Of a stretch of DNA of 64,000 nucleotides, positions 1-13,338 are shown piece by piece. The translations under genes were made by a program, and so were the position numbers. The notes under the pieces were generated by a model. It saw only the letters and a list, made by a program, of their open reading frames with translations, ran no database searches and had not been told where the DNA came from. This DNA comes from Onchocerca volvulus (Eukaryota > Nematoda > Chromadorea > Rhabditida > Onchocercidae): assembly GCA_000499405.2 (NCBI GenBank), contig HG738137.1:8941609-9005608 (forward strand), written 5' to 3'. Position 1 is the stretch's first letter. Each line of letters starts with the position of its first letter.

Positions 1-3000
1 GATATTATAGGCCAAATTTATCATACACCTCATTCGATACAGACTTTAATATTTCAATTTTTCTTTCTTAAAATAATTATTCTGTTAAAATTTGATTTTA
101 TAAAAATATAGATAGAATTGCGAACTTCAGTTTTTGTATGTGATTATGGAATATTAAATCATAAAATAAATTTTTAAATAAATTCAACTTTATCTTTAAG
201 CTTGAGTTTGATTTCGCACTGATACAATTATTCCTTTTCGATTTTTCAGTTTAATTAATATTTTAAATAAATGAAGGATTCGATGATGTATAAAGTGATG
301 CACAATTTGAAATTGATAAGTCCATAAAAAATCTAGCAGTCAAAATTTTCATCACTTATTATGTCATGGATTCGTTAATGCAAAAAGTTTAGCAGAAATA
401 TTTCATATGGTCAGAAGAATTATTGAATTTTTATTCTTTTATTTTCTCAAATTCACGAATTAATAAAGTCAGTTAAAAATTTGAAAAAAGGCATTTATCT
501 CATAAAATTTTGAAATGTATTTTCCTTTTTCCCTCGTTTATAACAATTATTAAGATTTATTTTATTTAATAAATTTTGTTTCCCAAGATTTATTGCATAT
601 TTGTTACTCAAATTCATGAATTTATATTTAAAAATAAAAAAAATTTTTTTTATTTGATAAATTTTTAAATGCATTTCATTCTCAATAAAATTTTTTTTTT
701 TTTTAATTATTGAGGTTCATCGCTATTAGTCAATTTTTTTAATTGAAGTTTTTTTCGTTTTCTGAAACATAAGAATTTTTGATCAGTAAAAATAAAAAAA
801 AAAAAAAAAAAAATTGCATTTATCTTAGAAATTTTAAAAGTATTCCCTCCATTTTCTAATTTATAATAATTATCAAAATTTACGGTGCATATTTATCATT
901 GTCATAAGATGTCTTCATTTATATTCTTTTTATTTAACCAATTATTATTTATATTATATATGATTATATTTTTTTTCAATCATAAAAATATTTATCACCA
1001 TCATGCAGATATCTTTATTTGTATTATCTTGATTTAAGAAATTTTATAAATACTTAATATAAATTATACATATATATTCATTTATATTTATATTTGTATT
1101 TTTACACATAAATAAATTTTTTTTTTTTTTTAAATAGAAATGATACACACTATATGATACCGAAATGCATTACAGAACACCAATTATCAGACCAATTCGA
1201 TCCATTAAATTTTTTCTTCCACCAATTTTTCCCTCTTTTTTTTCATGCCCTTCAAATTTTATTATTCTACTCCTAAACGTTCCATTCAAACCATTAAAAA
1301 AATTTCAAAATTAAATTACAATAAAATTTCGTTCTACCAATTTCATCTTTGTTAGCATTTTGCATTTCTTTTCCTTTCTTTTTCTTTATTCCCTTTTTTC
1401 TGATGTATTTTATTACTTCCACTTGTGAATTTTTGCTATTTTTTTTTTCTTTTCCGTGGTAAAAACAATACAAAAGTTGAACGAAACGAAGTGTTCAAAT
1501 ATTTTCAAACATGTCTTTAAAAAAAAAAGAAAAAATTTATTCAGCCTAATTTGCAAATGAATTGAGATCGTGCATAATGATTAACTCTTTTTGCATGCCT
1601 TAATTTGCATACCTATTGATGCTTTTTTGCATTTCCATAAATAAAACTTTGGAAATGATATATTTGCGTGTCCCTGTCTGTTTCAACAGATAAGAATGAC
1701 TGATTATTCAAACAATGATAGGAATGAAATAAATGAACTTTACGATGATTTTTCTTTTCATCTTCATTGCTGATCTAAATAAAAGACATCATTTTGTTTT
1801 TGTTTTCTATTTGAATGTATTACTTTTTAATTATGAAACTTTCGCAAATTTTTCGTTGCTATATCCATGCATAAAGTTTTAATAATGGCAAAATACTGGA
1901 TTAAGAAAAGAGAAAAAGGAAATTAGATTTGAACAAAGATTATGTTTTTTTACTTGTTTTAATTTTTTTTTTCTAATTTTTGAATTGGTATCATATATTA
2001 ATCAATCATTCTTATATTTTCAAGCTTGTAGATAACATTTAAATTCTATTGATAAAAGAAAAAATTATAAAATAGTTTATAGGAATGAATTGAATTAATT
2101 TCAATGATAATCATCGTCTATTTTTATAACGATACGCATACTTACACGTATGTTTTCTTTTTTTAAAAAATTCATTAAGGAAGTTGAAATTTTCTTGTCA
2201 AAAAAAATATTTATACATGTTTTTGAACATAGCAAACAGTATAAAATTGAATTACTTATAAATCTTTCACTGGCTTTAGCAACAAAATATTGAAATTGTT
2301 AATGATATGAAAATTTTCCTTTGGAAATATCTAATAACTCATTAAAGCTTTATATAGAGATAGTTTTTTTCAAAATGAATATATAATAGGAGGAAGATAA
2401 TAAAATAGACGAAAATTGATATTTATCACATTGTTGTCTTTATCACCTTATTGGACAAAAGATAGAAAATTTAATATTAAAATATTTCTTCGTTTAGTTT
2501 TTTTTATTTGTGCAATTGAGTTATATCAATCGATTTTTTTACTCCAATTAATATTTCTTATGATAATTATTTATAATCGAAATTATTGCAATAAATTTCT
2601 AATTTATTTAATTCTTATTTGACCTAAATTTTCTCTCCCATTTAACTTCTCTATTCGAATTTCTAATTGACAAATTCTTAATTATTGATTTCATTGATGA
2701 AAAATGAATAATTGAATATCACAAAATCTATTTATCAATTATTTCATTCAAATACAAATTATTTAATGTTAAAAAAGACGGAAAAGAAGTAATAAATACT
2801 TGATCGAAATTTGACCCAAATAAGATGACCTGATCAGATGACGTTAATCCTTACCAGTGACATTATTAAATGAAGTTCGATGAACGTATCTAATGTTGAT
2901 AAACAAGAAAAAAGTAAATTTTTAAATTAATTTACAGTTCTTGCAATTGATCTGTAATTGTCCTTTTTTTCTCTTTTCCACCATCACTTATTCACTAGAA

Positions 3001-6000
3001 AATGTGTTGCATTCAATCAAAAAAAAAAAATTTTTAATCACTAAAAAACAGATTATTTCATCTTTTTTTCTTTCTTTTTTTTTTTTTTCAAAAACATTCG
3101 TCATAGCAATCCAGAAATTATAAATTCAAATTTCAAGCAGATTTTTACTTGGGAAAAAGATTTTTGATTCGCGCCAAGTAATTAATGGAATATTCTGATT
3201 GGTTTTTAAAATTAAATATCCGTTTTCCCCTTTACAATATGTAATTATAAAGAAGTACACCAATTTTCATCAATAATATGCAATATTGTGAGAAATCACG
3301 ACAATTGAATCTTCTAGCTATTGTAACCGCATAAATCTTAATTGTTCTCACGAGATCTCCCGAAATGAGTTATCATTGATCGGGAAAAAATTTGATGTGA
3401 TAATTGCAAATGTCGATATTGAATATCAAATAAAACTGATCAATAACAGTCAATTCATTTTATTGTCATCATTATTTGTCATCACCAGCAAAAAGCCATT
3501 TTATTTGTGGACAAAAAACAGAAAAGAAAAAAAGACATTGAAATTTCCAATTTCAATTTCAATTTTTTTCCAATTTCAAAAAAAAGAAAAAAATACAAGA
3601 ATGGATGCTGAATAATTCGAAATAAATTTAATTGTAATTTTTTCAAAAATTTGTGCGTACTTGTGTGTGCATTTAGAATTCGAAAAATTCCTTTACAAAT
3701 AAACAACAAACAATTAGAAAAACAATTAGGCAATTACTGATGCATTTGAAAAGCTTACGTTTAATCTCAACCTTAAATTTAATTTTTTTCTTTCTCTTCA
3801 ACAAATATTTTTGTTCAAAATTAACCTTATTTGTTTTTTCTTTTTTCTACTTTTTATCCACTTCATTTTCTTTTTTAAAAAAAATTGATTGGAATTAATT
3901 AATTTGATTATTGTTGCGTCGTTTCATTTCCATTTTTTTGTTTCCAATATGCCAACAAAAATTCATAATTTAGACTTATGAAGGTAAAGTAGTTAATGTT
4001 AAGTTGGGGTTTTATTTAATTTTATGTCTGGATTTCAAATAATTTTTTTTTTTTTGAAATGAATTTTTATTCATTTGATATTATTAATCGTTCGAATTTA
4101 ATATCTGCAGAAATAAATATTGAAGTATTATCTTACAGGATTTCATCTAATACGTCATTTTGTTCTTTTAATAATTAGATAATAATTTAAATGATATGCT
4201 TAGATCTTAATTTAATTTTTTAAATTTTTTCCTTTGTCAAATATCCTATAAATTCGACAATTAGACTGGATGTTAACGATGGAAAAACTGACATTATGAT
4301 GATTGTTAATAAATATCAATAACAATATGATATTAATACATTCTACTTAATAAACATTCAAAACGAAATGGTTTTTAAAAAAAAAAAAATTATCACGAAA
4401 AGTTTTAGAAACTTACCAATTTAAATCATTTTATAATGATTTCATTGAAAATGATGTGCGTTGAAAAAACAAAAAAATTATAAAAAAAGAAGTAGTAATA
4501 ATATTAAAATTGATATTAGAGTTAATGATAAAATATATTTGATAAGTTAAAACTGAATTTGACAGTAAATATCCAATTTGATAAGTTAATTTGATTTGAA
4601 ATTAAGTTGTAACAAGTAATGATTTCTTTTTTGCAGCACATTTGATAATAAAGATTTGATGATCAATTCATTTGTGCGGATTTCAAGGAAAAACTTAACG
4701 CATGCAACATATTGAAACTTATAACGGATTTATAGTTCTCAACTTAATCTCTTATCAGACTTTCTATCAATCCACTATCAAATTAATCGAAGAACCTAAT
4801 TAATTTCTTATCAAACTATCTTCTATGCGAATATAATTTCTCGTTCAAAAAATTAAAATTGTCATTCTTCATTTGTCATTTTCAGTTTTTTTTTTTGAGC
4901 CAAAACTTATAAATCCCTTCTTTCTCTTTTCGATGATTCAGAGAATTTGTCACTGAAGAATGGTTTTCAAGAACATTACTACCGGTTGAGCAGAATGATG
5001 CCTATATAAAAGAACAATGATTCGTCAGATTCAGTTTTGAAATATTTGTTTTTTAATGAGTTTTTTTAAAATTCAGTTATTTACAATAAGTTTGCATTCA
5101 ACTTTTCTTTGTGCAAATTATTGATTGATTTTTTTCTTCTTTCGATAAATTTAAACTCAATCCTAGAGGCAAATAATTAGTAATAATAATATGTGGAATG
5201 GATGGATAAATAGTTAACATCCATAATACTGATCGATTTAAACATATTATCAATTGATTTAATTTATGGCAATAATGTGAATTGATTGATATTGCATAGA
5301 TTTTTTAATGTAATACTTAAACTTTAATTTCAATACAATAAATGTACCAGACGTTTTTAATTAATTTTTACAGTAATCAATTCATTTTTTTCGAAGTTGT
5401 CAAGTTAAAAATACATTTTGAGTTTGATTGAATGAAATGGCATGAAATCTTTTAAAAAAAACCTTTCTTATTTTATTTTATTTTTGTTTTCTTTTTTGTT
5501 CTTAAAATGCCATCTGCACATATGAAATAAAGTACGCAATTTTATGATCGGAAGAAAGAAAATTTTTATTTCACTTTATAAGATTTATTGTTATTTTCAA
5601 CTTCAAAAAAAATTGTGAAAAATAATTTCTAGTTTCTACTTATTACTCATACTTAATATTTTAATTTTAGTCTTAGAAAAAACATAAAATTGAATTATTT
5701 CTGATATTCAATGAAAGCTTACTTTATCAATATAATCACTCTTTAAATGTTACTGTTTCAGCAAATTTTTGGTCTGATAAAAGGCACCGCTACTTTTGTT
5801 TATTTATTTAAAAATATTTATACAAATGATATGAAATTAATTCTTTTCTCGATTTAGTAAAAAATTTTCATTTCAATTCAACCACTTCAAAAAAATTCTG
5901 TTCTTTATTTCTTCCTTTTTTAATTTTTTTATAGGTATATAGATAATACAAGAAGATTTGAGAAGTATGAAAAGAAAATTTAAATTTTAGTTCGTGAAAT

Positions 6001-7860
6001 AATGTCACCCATTTCTTCTGCTGATAACAATCGCAATAAATGAGAAAATTATGATGATTGTATGATAACGCTTCATGTATTTAAATTTGTCCCATATTCT
6101 TATCATATTGATTTCCTGGCAATTTTATCGAAAATTTTCATCTTCACTTTTTTGTCTCATGTAAATTTATCCAAAATCCTAACTTTAATTAAGTTTGAAA
6201 TTTGAACTTTTCACATCTTTTATTTAAAATTTAAAAAAATTTTTACGATTCGAACTTCTAGTTTGGAAAAAAAAGTAATTTTGAACAAACAAAGGTAATA
6301 ATTTAGTCCTAGAATTGCAAAAATATTATCTTGGTTCGCAATTTTTTTTCAAATAATGAAATAATTTATTATATTCGAGACAAGAAATAGTTTATCTTGT
6401 ATATAAATCACCGTTGTAAATCGTCTTGTATCGAAGAAGCAAAATGATTGTTATCAGAAAATTTGACTTTATCGTCAAAATTTATGATATGTAAGTATAA
6501 AATTCATTAATAATCTCATATCAATGAACTGAGTTTTTTAGGAAAATTTCTCAACTTTCAAATAATATCCTAAAGTTTATTTTACGGATATTTTTCAATT
6601 TGGAGTTAATTATTGCAGATATAAAAAATTTTCAGATCGAACTTATCCATGAAACACTTTTTCTTCTTTTAATTCATTATTTTATTGCTTTTGCATCCAT
6701 TTTTTCCCAGCTTTCTCGATTGATTTTAAGCTTGAATAGTTCAGAAATATGTGAAATAAGAAAAGTGCTTTATTGCTCTGTTTAAAATAATCTAATTATT
6801 TCTATTACACCTAAGAGAAATTTAATTTAAGTTTGTTCAGAAAATTCATAATAGCAAATTTGAATTTTTTTTTACTGCTCTAATTGATATTACTTAAAAA
6901 TTTTCATTATATCTCAAAAAAATTTGATTTAAATTTGTTCAGAAATTTTTGAAAATAAACAGAATATATGAATTTTGTCAGGAATTAAAAATAGCTGTTC
7001 AATATTCGTTTGTCATAAGCTAATTTCAAAATTTTAAGTGGACGAAATTTTTTGCCTTCAAATGACACTAATGATATAGTTTATTACTAAAATTTCTCGT
7101 TGAATCGATAGTGTAAAATTTCTTCCGTTTTTTTTTTCTTTTTTTCTTTTTTTTTTTTTTTTTATCTTCTCATTAATCATTAAGTAAATGAGTAAAGCAA
7201 TGTTGTGTAAGTTCTTCTTCAATCCATTTCCATTCATTTCGTACGAAGCAGTTTTAACAAAAAAAAAAGAAGAAAAACTTATTATTCAGTAAAAGGAGAT
7301 GAAATTTTTTTTATTTTCACAAAAAACTAAAATCCACACTTTTGAAATTCTATTACAAAATTGTTATAAGCGTCTCTTTCGGATTTTTATTAATTTATAC
7401 TGTCGTAAGTGATTCAACTCAGACTCATTTTAATACGCAATTGAATTTCATGATTTCCGGGCTCTTTTTTTTAGTTCCAATTAAAAGAATATTTTCCTTT
7501 TAGCTTAAAAAAAAATTTTCAAAAGCTAATTTTTGAATATATGTTTCGTTCGTATTTATTAATTTCGTTAATTACTTAAAAGTTACTTGTTTTGATTTTT
7601 ATCTTTAATCCAAAAAAAAAACCATTCTTTAATTTTCTAACACAAAATTTTATATTTCCATATAAAAATTTTTTTAATATTAATCCAAAAAAAAAGCCAA
7701 AATTTATTAACTTATTTAGAGAACAAATTTGCGAAATAAAGCTTTTAATATGTTTTGTCAAATCAATATATAATTTTTTGATATATTAATTATTAAATGA
7801 CATATTAAATAATTTAGTTTTAATATTCTCTCAGGAATATCAATGTAAATAAAAATGTGA
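1..7860. other. A+T-rich DNA without a recognisable gene
   Basis: I see no exon series here. Open frames of 60-80 codons occur (for example around 2416, 2941, 3376, 6600 and 7592), but they are strings of F, I, K, L, N and S residues from poly-A/T tracts, match no family, and have no matching splice neighbours. Homopolymer runs are common (for example A-runs near 797 and T-runs near 7140). The stretch could be intergenic DNA or part of a very long intron or 5' region of a gene outside the window; the sequence does not decide between these. Confidence 0.6.
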
Positions 7861-7881
7861 ATACTCGTTGTTATTTTCAAC

Positions 7882-9775
7882 AAAACTTTGCAAGTCTTTA
7901 TCGATTGCTTCGAGAAAAAAAAAAAAAAAACAACGTTGCATTTGAAAGATGTGTGTTTCTATATAAATATGACTACTGCTATTTCTTTTTTTTAAACTGT
8001 CATACCTGTGACATAAAAATAAGCTAGCAGACTGAATCTACTGATTATACCTACTTTCTCTAATAAATATGAGATTAATCAATTATAAGACGATATGCTG
8101 GAGGAGAAGGAGCCCTGAAGGATTTAAAAAGTCAGAACTTCGAGCTTGAGTCGATTTTAGTCATACAGTTCAACAGCAGCATCAGTTCAAGTCCGGTCAT
8201 AAATTAATCTCTTCTTTGTGGCGACACGTAAAATTAAGTACAAATATGCGTGTGCAGTTGCAATACGACAATATTAATTGAGATATTCTCATATTAATTG
8301 CTGGAAATTGGGAACAAAAAGATGGCAATTGATCTTAACTCAGGACGAATTTCATTGCCTCACAATTTCTGCAATTTAGTGACGTCAAAAGAATAATTCG
8401 TTAAAAAATATTTCTCGATATTCAAAACAATTATAGTTGATTGAGTGAGCAGCCATTCTTGCGATGAAGAATAAAGACGAACTACAAACTTAACAATATT
8501 ATTCAGTCTAACATTCAAAGTAAGGTGTTCATATACAAGTCCGTCGACACTGTTATGGAAGCAGATGAAGCGTTAATTATCCAACAAAATATTTGAATTA
8601 ACTCGATCTGCAAGGAAAGCTATAGCATTTATTGCAATTGAAAATCGGCGTGCCAATTATCATGTTGCGAAATGTCACCGGCCAAAACTTTGCAATCGCA
8701 CGCGGCTTGCAGTAAAATTAATGAGTAACGTCGTAGGGGAAACAATCTTGATGGGACCTTTAAAATATGAAGATATCCTCATTCTTCGCATGCCTATAAT
8801 TCCAACGGATATGCCATTTCAATTTAAGAGATTTAAATTCTCAACTCGATTGGCATCTGCAATCACCATTAGCAAAGCTCAGGGCCAATTTATAGAATTG
8901 TGTGTTTAGATTTGGAGACGAATTGCTTCCCACCTGGACAATTATATGTTGCGTATTCTATATTCGGCAAACCAGACAATCTTTGTGTCTGTAGAGACAA
9001 TGGAACAAAAAATATTGTATATTCACAAGCACTGTGAAATTAAACACAGAAAGGTCTGCTTTATCTTTTCTTCATTTTTTGTCGGCATAAGCCAAAAAAT
9101 GTCAAATAGTTCCGCGACAATTATTTTAAACAAAGAATGCTAAAGGTTAAATGGCGCGACATAGTTTAAAAGGGAAGACAAACATGTTGCCGCCAAAACG
9201 CTCCAATTCACAGATAAACAAAATGAGGCCGACCAGGGATTTAAAAGGACAGAATTTAAAACTGTAGTTCAAGTTTGAATTCGAAGTTCTTGTACTCACC
9301 CAGCAATAGGAACAATTCAGAGTTCAAAGAGACACAGCAGCAGCAATTCAGTTGAGAAGCGGTCATACGAATGACGAAGGAAAAAATAACGCAATGATCA
9401 GTTTGACTGGATATTCTCTGATAATTGTTTGTTACGAAGAATCATTCTTCATCAATCAATAAAATCTTTCTCAACAGGATTCGTCTCCGTCACACAAGAC
9501 ATAGAAGACTTTTCCAACACTTATTTCTAATCTAACCGAGTCACAGTAGAAAAAGTAATCCCCAATCCAACCAGTTTACAATCCAAATTACAATTCAATC
9601 AGATTTTTTCCTCCAACATTTTCCATTTTACCAAACTGAGCTACAGCAATGCGTTTATATAAAAGTATATAAAAACATGCGCACATTCAAATGCAACGTC
9701 GTGTCAAAATTTCAAAACAACCGGCAGGAACTTTCGGAAATTTAAGATTTTGAACAAACGAACATCTTATTTATT
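7882..9775 (+). mobile_element. Decayed Helitron-type element, copy 1
   Basis: The element carries a broken Pif1-like helicase (8215-9130) followed by a second, non-coding segment (9165-9640) that also occurs in the other copies. The right end (about 9655-9775) is a terminal sequence containing a TATATAAAAACATGCGCA-like motif and a CAAAATTTCAAAAC-like motif. The same sequence in reverse orientation is recognisable at the left end (about 7882-7975), interrupted by an A-run. A segment at 8113-8200 and another at 9232-9370 are diverged direct copies of each other, so this is probably two truncated elements nested or joined. It cannot code for a working transposase. Confidence 0.75.
8215..9130 (+). 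pseudogene. Helitron Pif1-like helicase, C-terminal part, broken
   Basis: Read across several frameshifts and stops, this matches the C-terminal half of the Rep-helicase protein of Helitrons. Recognisable pieces in order are: the region before the last helicase motifs; the stretch around VGETILMGPLKYEDILILRM (8721 on); the motif FQFKRFKFSTRLASAITISK; AQGQ; and, in another frame, the end with LDLE, QLYV and KNIVY-like residues near 9010. The family role is a 5'-3' DNA helicase acting in rolling-circle transposition. The N-terminal Rep nuclease is absent from this copy. Frameshifts and stops show that it is not expressed as a functional protein. Confidence 0.85.
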
Positions 9776-12700
9776 TAAATAAATCTCGATCATATACATA
9801 CATAATTCTTTTCTAGAAATTATCAATCATACATCCGTGCTCATCTATTCGTTTTAAATTGCTCAGATATTAACCAATTCATTAACAAATGATCAAATTA
9901 ATTAATAAGATTTAGAAGGATTCGATATTCAAGTTTTTATCTAATTTAATATATACACTCTTTTATTATAATTAATTCATTAAAACATCCGCATAAAATG
10001 ACTAATAATAATAATCGTCAATCAATAGCTGCAACAGAATATATGATAAATTTTGCTAATTTGAAGGAATTTTTTTTATTCTGTATCTTTTCTAATATAA
10101 TTTAAAAGCAAAAAAAAAAAAATAAATTGGAGATGTATTTATTATTAGAAAAAAACAATTGGAATTTTTACTTGAATAATTCAAAATATGATGACTAATA
10201 AGATATTATTGTTATCATTATCATGTCAAAATATCGGATTTACTAAATTTTATTTCTCTTTTCAGCATGTCCCATTCGTTTCAATACATACATATATTTT
10301 CCTGTCGGAAATAAGTCAACAAAGAATTACAACAACAACAACAACAACACCAATAACAATAACAGCATCACTTGCCCTAATTCATTTTATATCTCTCCAG
10401 CGTCTTTCTTGTCTCTTATTTTGTCAACCAGTCGTGATTTTACTAGTCATTCTGTTGAGTTGTATATATATAGATCTTTGAATGAAAAATTCCGTAATTT
10501 TAGACTTTTACATTCCAAATTTTGACACATTTTAAAATATATATATATATTTTTTGGTGGTATCTATATTCCTTTCTCGTATTTTTGATTCTGTTTTCGA
10601 TTATAGGTGAGAACCTGTGTAACATATTTTAAAAAATTGGTAAAGATAAATAGATAACATATCAATGAATAGATAAATCGAATAAATAGTTCGTTGATAT
10701 ATAATTCATGTTTATATGTTATTATATTTCTATACATATGTAATTGTTTTCGCTGATTTATAATTTTTCATCATTTCGAATTTTTTTTAAGGTAACTTCG
10801 TTACTGAACATTTTATCCGATATAGTGTAATTATCATCTTATTATATGAAGTGTAATTATCATCTTATTATATGACATATTACAATACAAACAATTATTT
10901 AAACTAAATTATTTTATGTTAAACAATAGTCATAGTAAGAATAAAAATTAGTAATTTGAAAACGACTAATCACATTATTTGTCAATAATAATACTATAGA
11001 ATAGCTCAACAAATTTAATAAGCTAAAATAATAATCGGAATTTAAGTATCAATTCGAAAAGAAAAAGAAAAGTTTGATTAATATTCTATTATTCTTATCC
11101 TTTATTGTCTTCATTAGCTTTGTTTACTTTATCCAGATTATTATGATGCAATCATACATATAAATAAATTTGTTATGTCCATAAAGAAATTGTAATCTCT
11201 ACTCTCTTCACTACCACATATTTATATTTGCCATTTCAATCATAGAAATGCGCTTTTATTCACAGCGAATCATTTCGCCTTTTCGTATAGTGTTTGATCG
11301 ATTGGATAGATCTCTCCCTATCTCTTTCTCATTTTCTGGATCATTTTGAATTTCATTTAACGAATCAAAATTTGTTATCAATATTACTAATACTGAATTA
11401 TTATTGTTTTATTTTGTTTATTATTTATTATTTCACTATTATCATTATTTGTTACTTATTTATTAATTAATTAATTTATTATTATTATTAATTATCTTGG
11501 ATAGTTTCAAATATCGAAAGACTGCAAATTATCATTGTGTCGTAAAAACTTGAAGTAAATAAAAGACAAAATAGATTTATGAAGCGCAAATTAGCATCAA
11601 TCTAATTAGAAAAAGTAATAATTCTAAAATCATTGTTATTTATGCTATGGAAATTAATGTATTGATTGTGTAAATTTCAAATAATATCTTTTCTAACTTC
11701 GAAATTCATCACAATCTATTTCTTTTGCAGTTGTGTTTTTATTATTTCGCAATCATGTTTTTTTCTATAATTTATCATTTATTATGTTTATGTTTATTAT
11801 TCAATTATGATTATTATTATTTCATGTTTTTTTCTAAAAAAATCCGTGAAATCCAACATTTCAATAGTTTCTGCTACAATAAAATTTAGATATACTATGG
11901 ACAAATTTTTTTTAAATATATTAAGAAATATTTTCTTTTTAAAATAGTGCTTTTAATCAGTGCTTTTGCAATCTGTACATAACTATTCCCTAATTTTCTC
12001 ATTCACTTTCTCCTGAACGTTATTCCATTATCCCTCTCTCTCTCTCTTTCTCTTTCTCCCAATATGTCATTCACTATACATCTTTTTCAATCTTCACTAA
12101 TAATTCACAAGTGACTTTTTTGCAAATTCCTTCTCAATCCATTCCTCATGCACTGTTATCTCATTACTTTCAGCAACTTCATAATTCGCATACTATTCTT
12201 TCATTCTTATTATTTCCTCTTACTCTATTTCTATGTTCTTTTGGAATTTTATCAATCTTCAGTTTTCCTCCAAATTGTTTCATTTCGTATTCATTGTTGC
12301 GAAGAATTTGTAATTGGAATATCATGGAAGAGATTCTGGTCATTTCTGTTTTTTTAAATAGCTATTATGTTTTAATTTATTTTATTCGTTTTTCACGCTT
12401 TTCACGCCTTACACGTCTTCTTTTCATGATCTAGCTTCCCTTTTCATATTTTTATATTTGTTTTGTTGTTGAAATTTTTCTTTTTCCAATTTAAACACTA
12501 TATTTCTTATATATTTGTTAACCTTATTTGCAAAGGTAATTATTGGGTAATGGGAGATAATAAGATCATTTCACCATAGTAGATCAGTAATCTACTTATT
12601 CTTTACTTCTGCTCACATCCTTACTTCTCTCGTATCGATTAATTTAATTTTATGCTAAATATTGTTTGCTACTCCGTTGTATTGACTAAATGACTAACAA

Positions 12701-13338
12701 GCAAAATTGAATGTTTATTGACATGCTGAATTATTTGCCCATCTATTCTCTTATTCACTAATTCACTTAGATTCAGTGAGCCGCTTAATAACTTTGCCGC
12801 CACTCAATGATAATTTTATGATGGTTGTTTACGTATTTTTTCGCTTCCTTCATCTTTATTTCCTTGAAAACTCATTAACTCCATAATTGTTTACTGGTAA
12901 TGAAGCATTGATCTCCAGATTAGTACTCGACTATTTTTACAATTAATTATCCACTACTTCTAATAATGGTAATAATTATTACACAAATAATTAAGATCAT
13001 TGTCATTAGCATTGGCATTCCATGAAATGTATACGCTGTTGTCATATGTTATTAGAGCATATCTTAGATATATTGAATGTATTATGATTACTTTAAACTT
13101 CTATTCTTCGCGAAGTTTTTCCATTCTTTTTCTCTTTCAGATTGATAATAAATAACACGAATAGCGAACAATTATCATATCAGTCATCATCAATTTCCTA
13201 TTTTGATATTGTATACTGACAGAATATTATTTTTCTGATCAGTATATAGTTATTTCGTGTATCGATAATAGCAACGACGACAAAGCATTTTTCGGTTTCT
13301 GTTGTGTTTTGAAATTCTTTCTGTTTTCTGTCAAAGTT
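9776..13338. other. A+T-rich intergenic DNA with simple repeats
   Basis: No gene is supported. The stretch holds an (AAC)-type run near 10331, a two-unit 26-bp tandem repeat at 10825-10876, an (ATT)-type run near 11479 and a (TC)-rich run near 12040. The frames at 10188 and 12111 are T-rich chance readings. The last part lies just upstream of the CDC42SE start and probably contains its promoter or 5' untranslated region, which I cannot delimit. Confidence 0.55.
10825..10876. repeat. Two-unit tandem repeat, 26 bp
   Basis: The unit beginning GTGTAATTATCATCTTATTA occurs at 10825-10850 and again, directly adjacent, at 10851-10876. The copies are nearly identical, so the duplication is recent. 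No function is suggested. Confidence 0.9.

Noticed and set aside
2416..2622. 68-codon open frame
   Set aside because: Starts at TTG, hydrophobic F/I/L/Y filler from T-rich DNA, no splice partners or motif.
7576..7789. Open frames on both strands with near-mirror composition
   Set aside because: They lie on an A/T-rich imperfect inverted stretch (AATCCAAAAAAAAA-like blocks); low complexity explains both.
12111..12434. 107-codon open frame
   Set aside because: Serine/phenylalanine/leucine-rich reading of pyrimidine-rich DNA; overlapping frame in another phase looks equally good; no family match.
12655..12790. 44-codon minus-strand frame with ordinary-looking composition (starts VAAKLLSGSL)
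   Set aside because: Preceded directly by a stop with no acceptor, followed by no donor, and no family recognised; likely chance.
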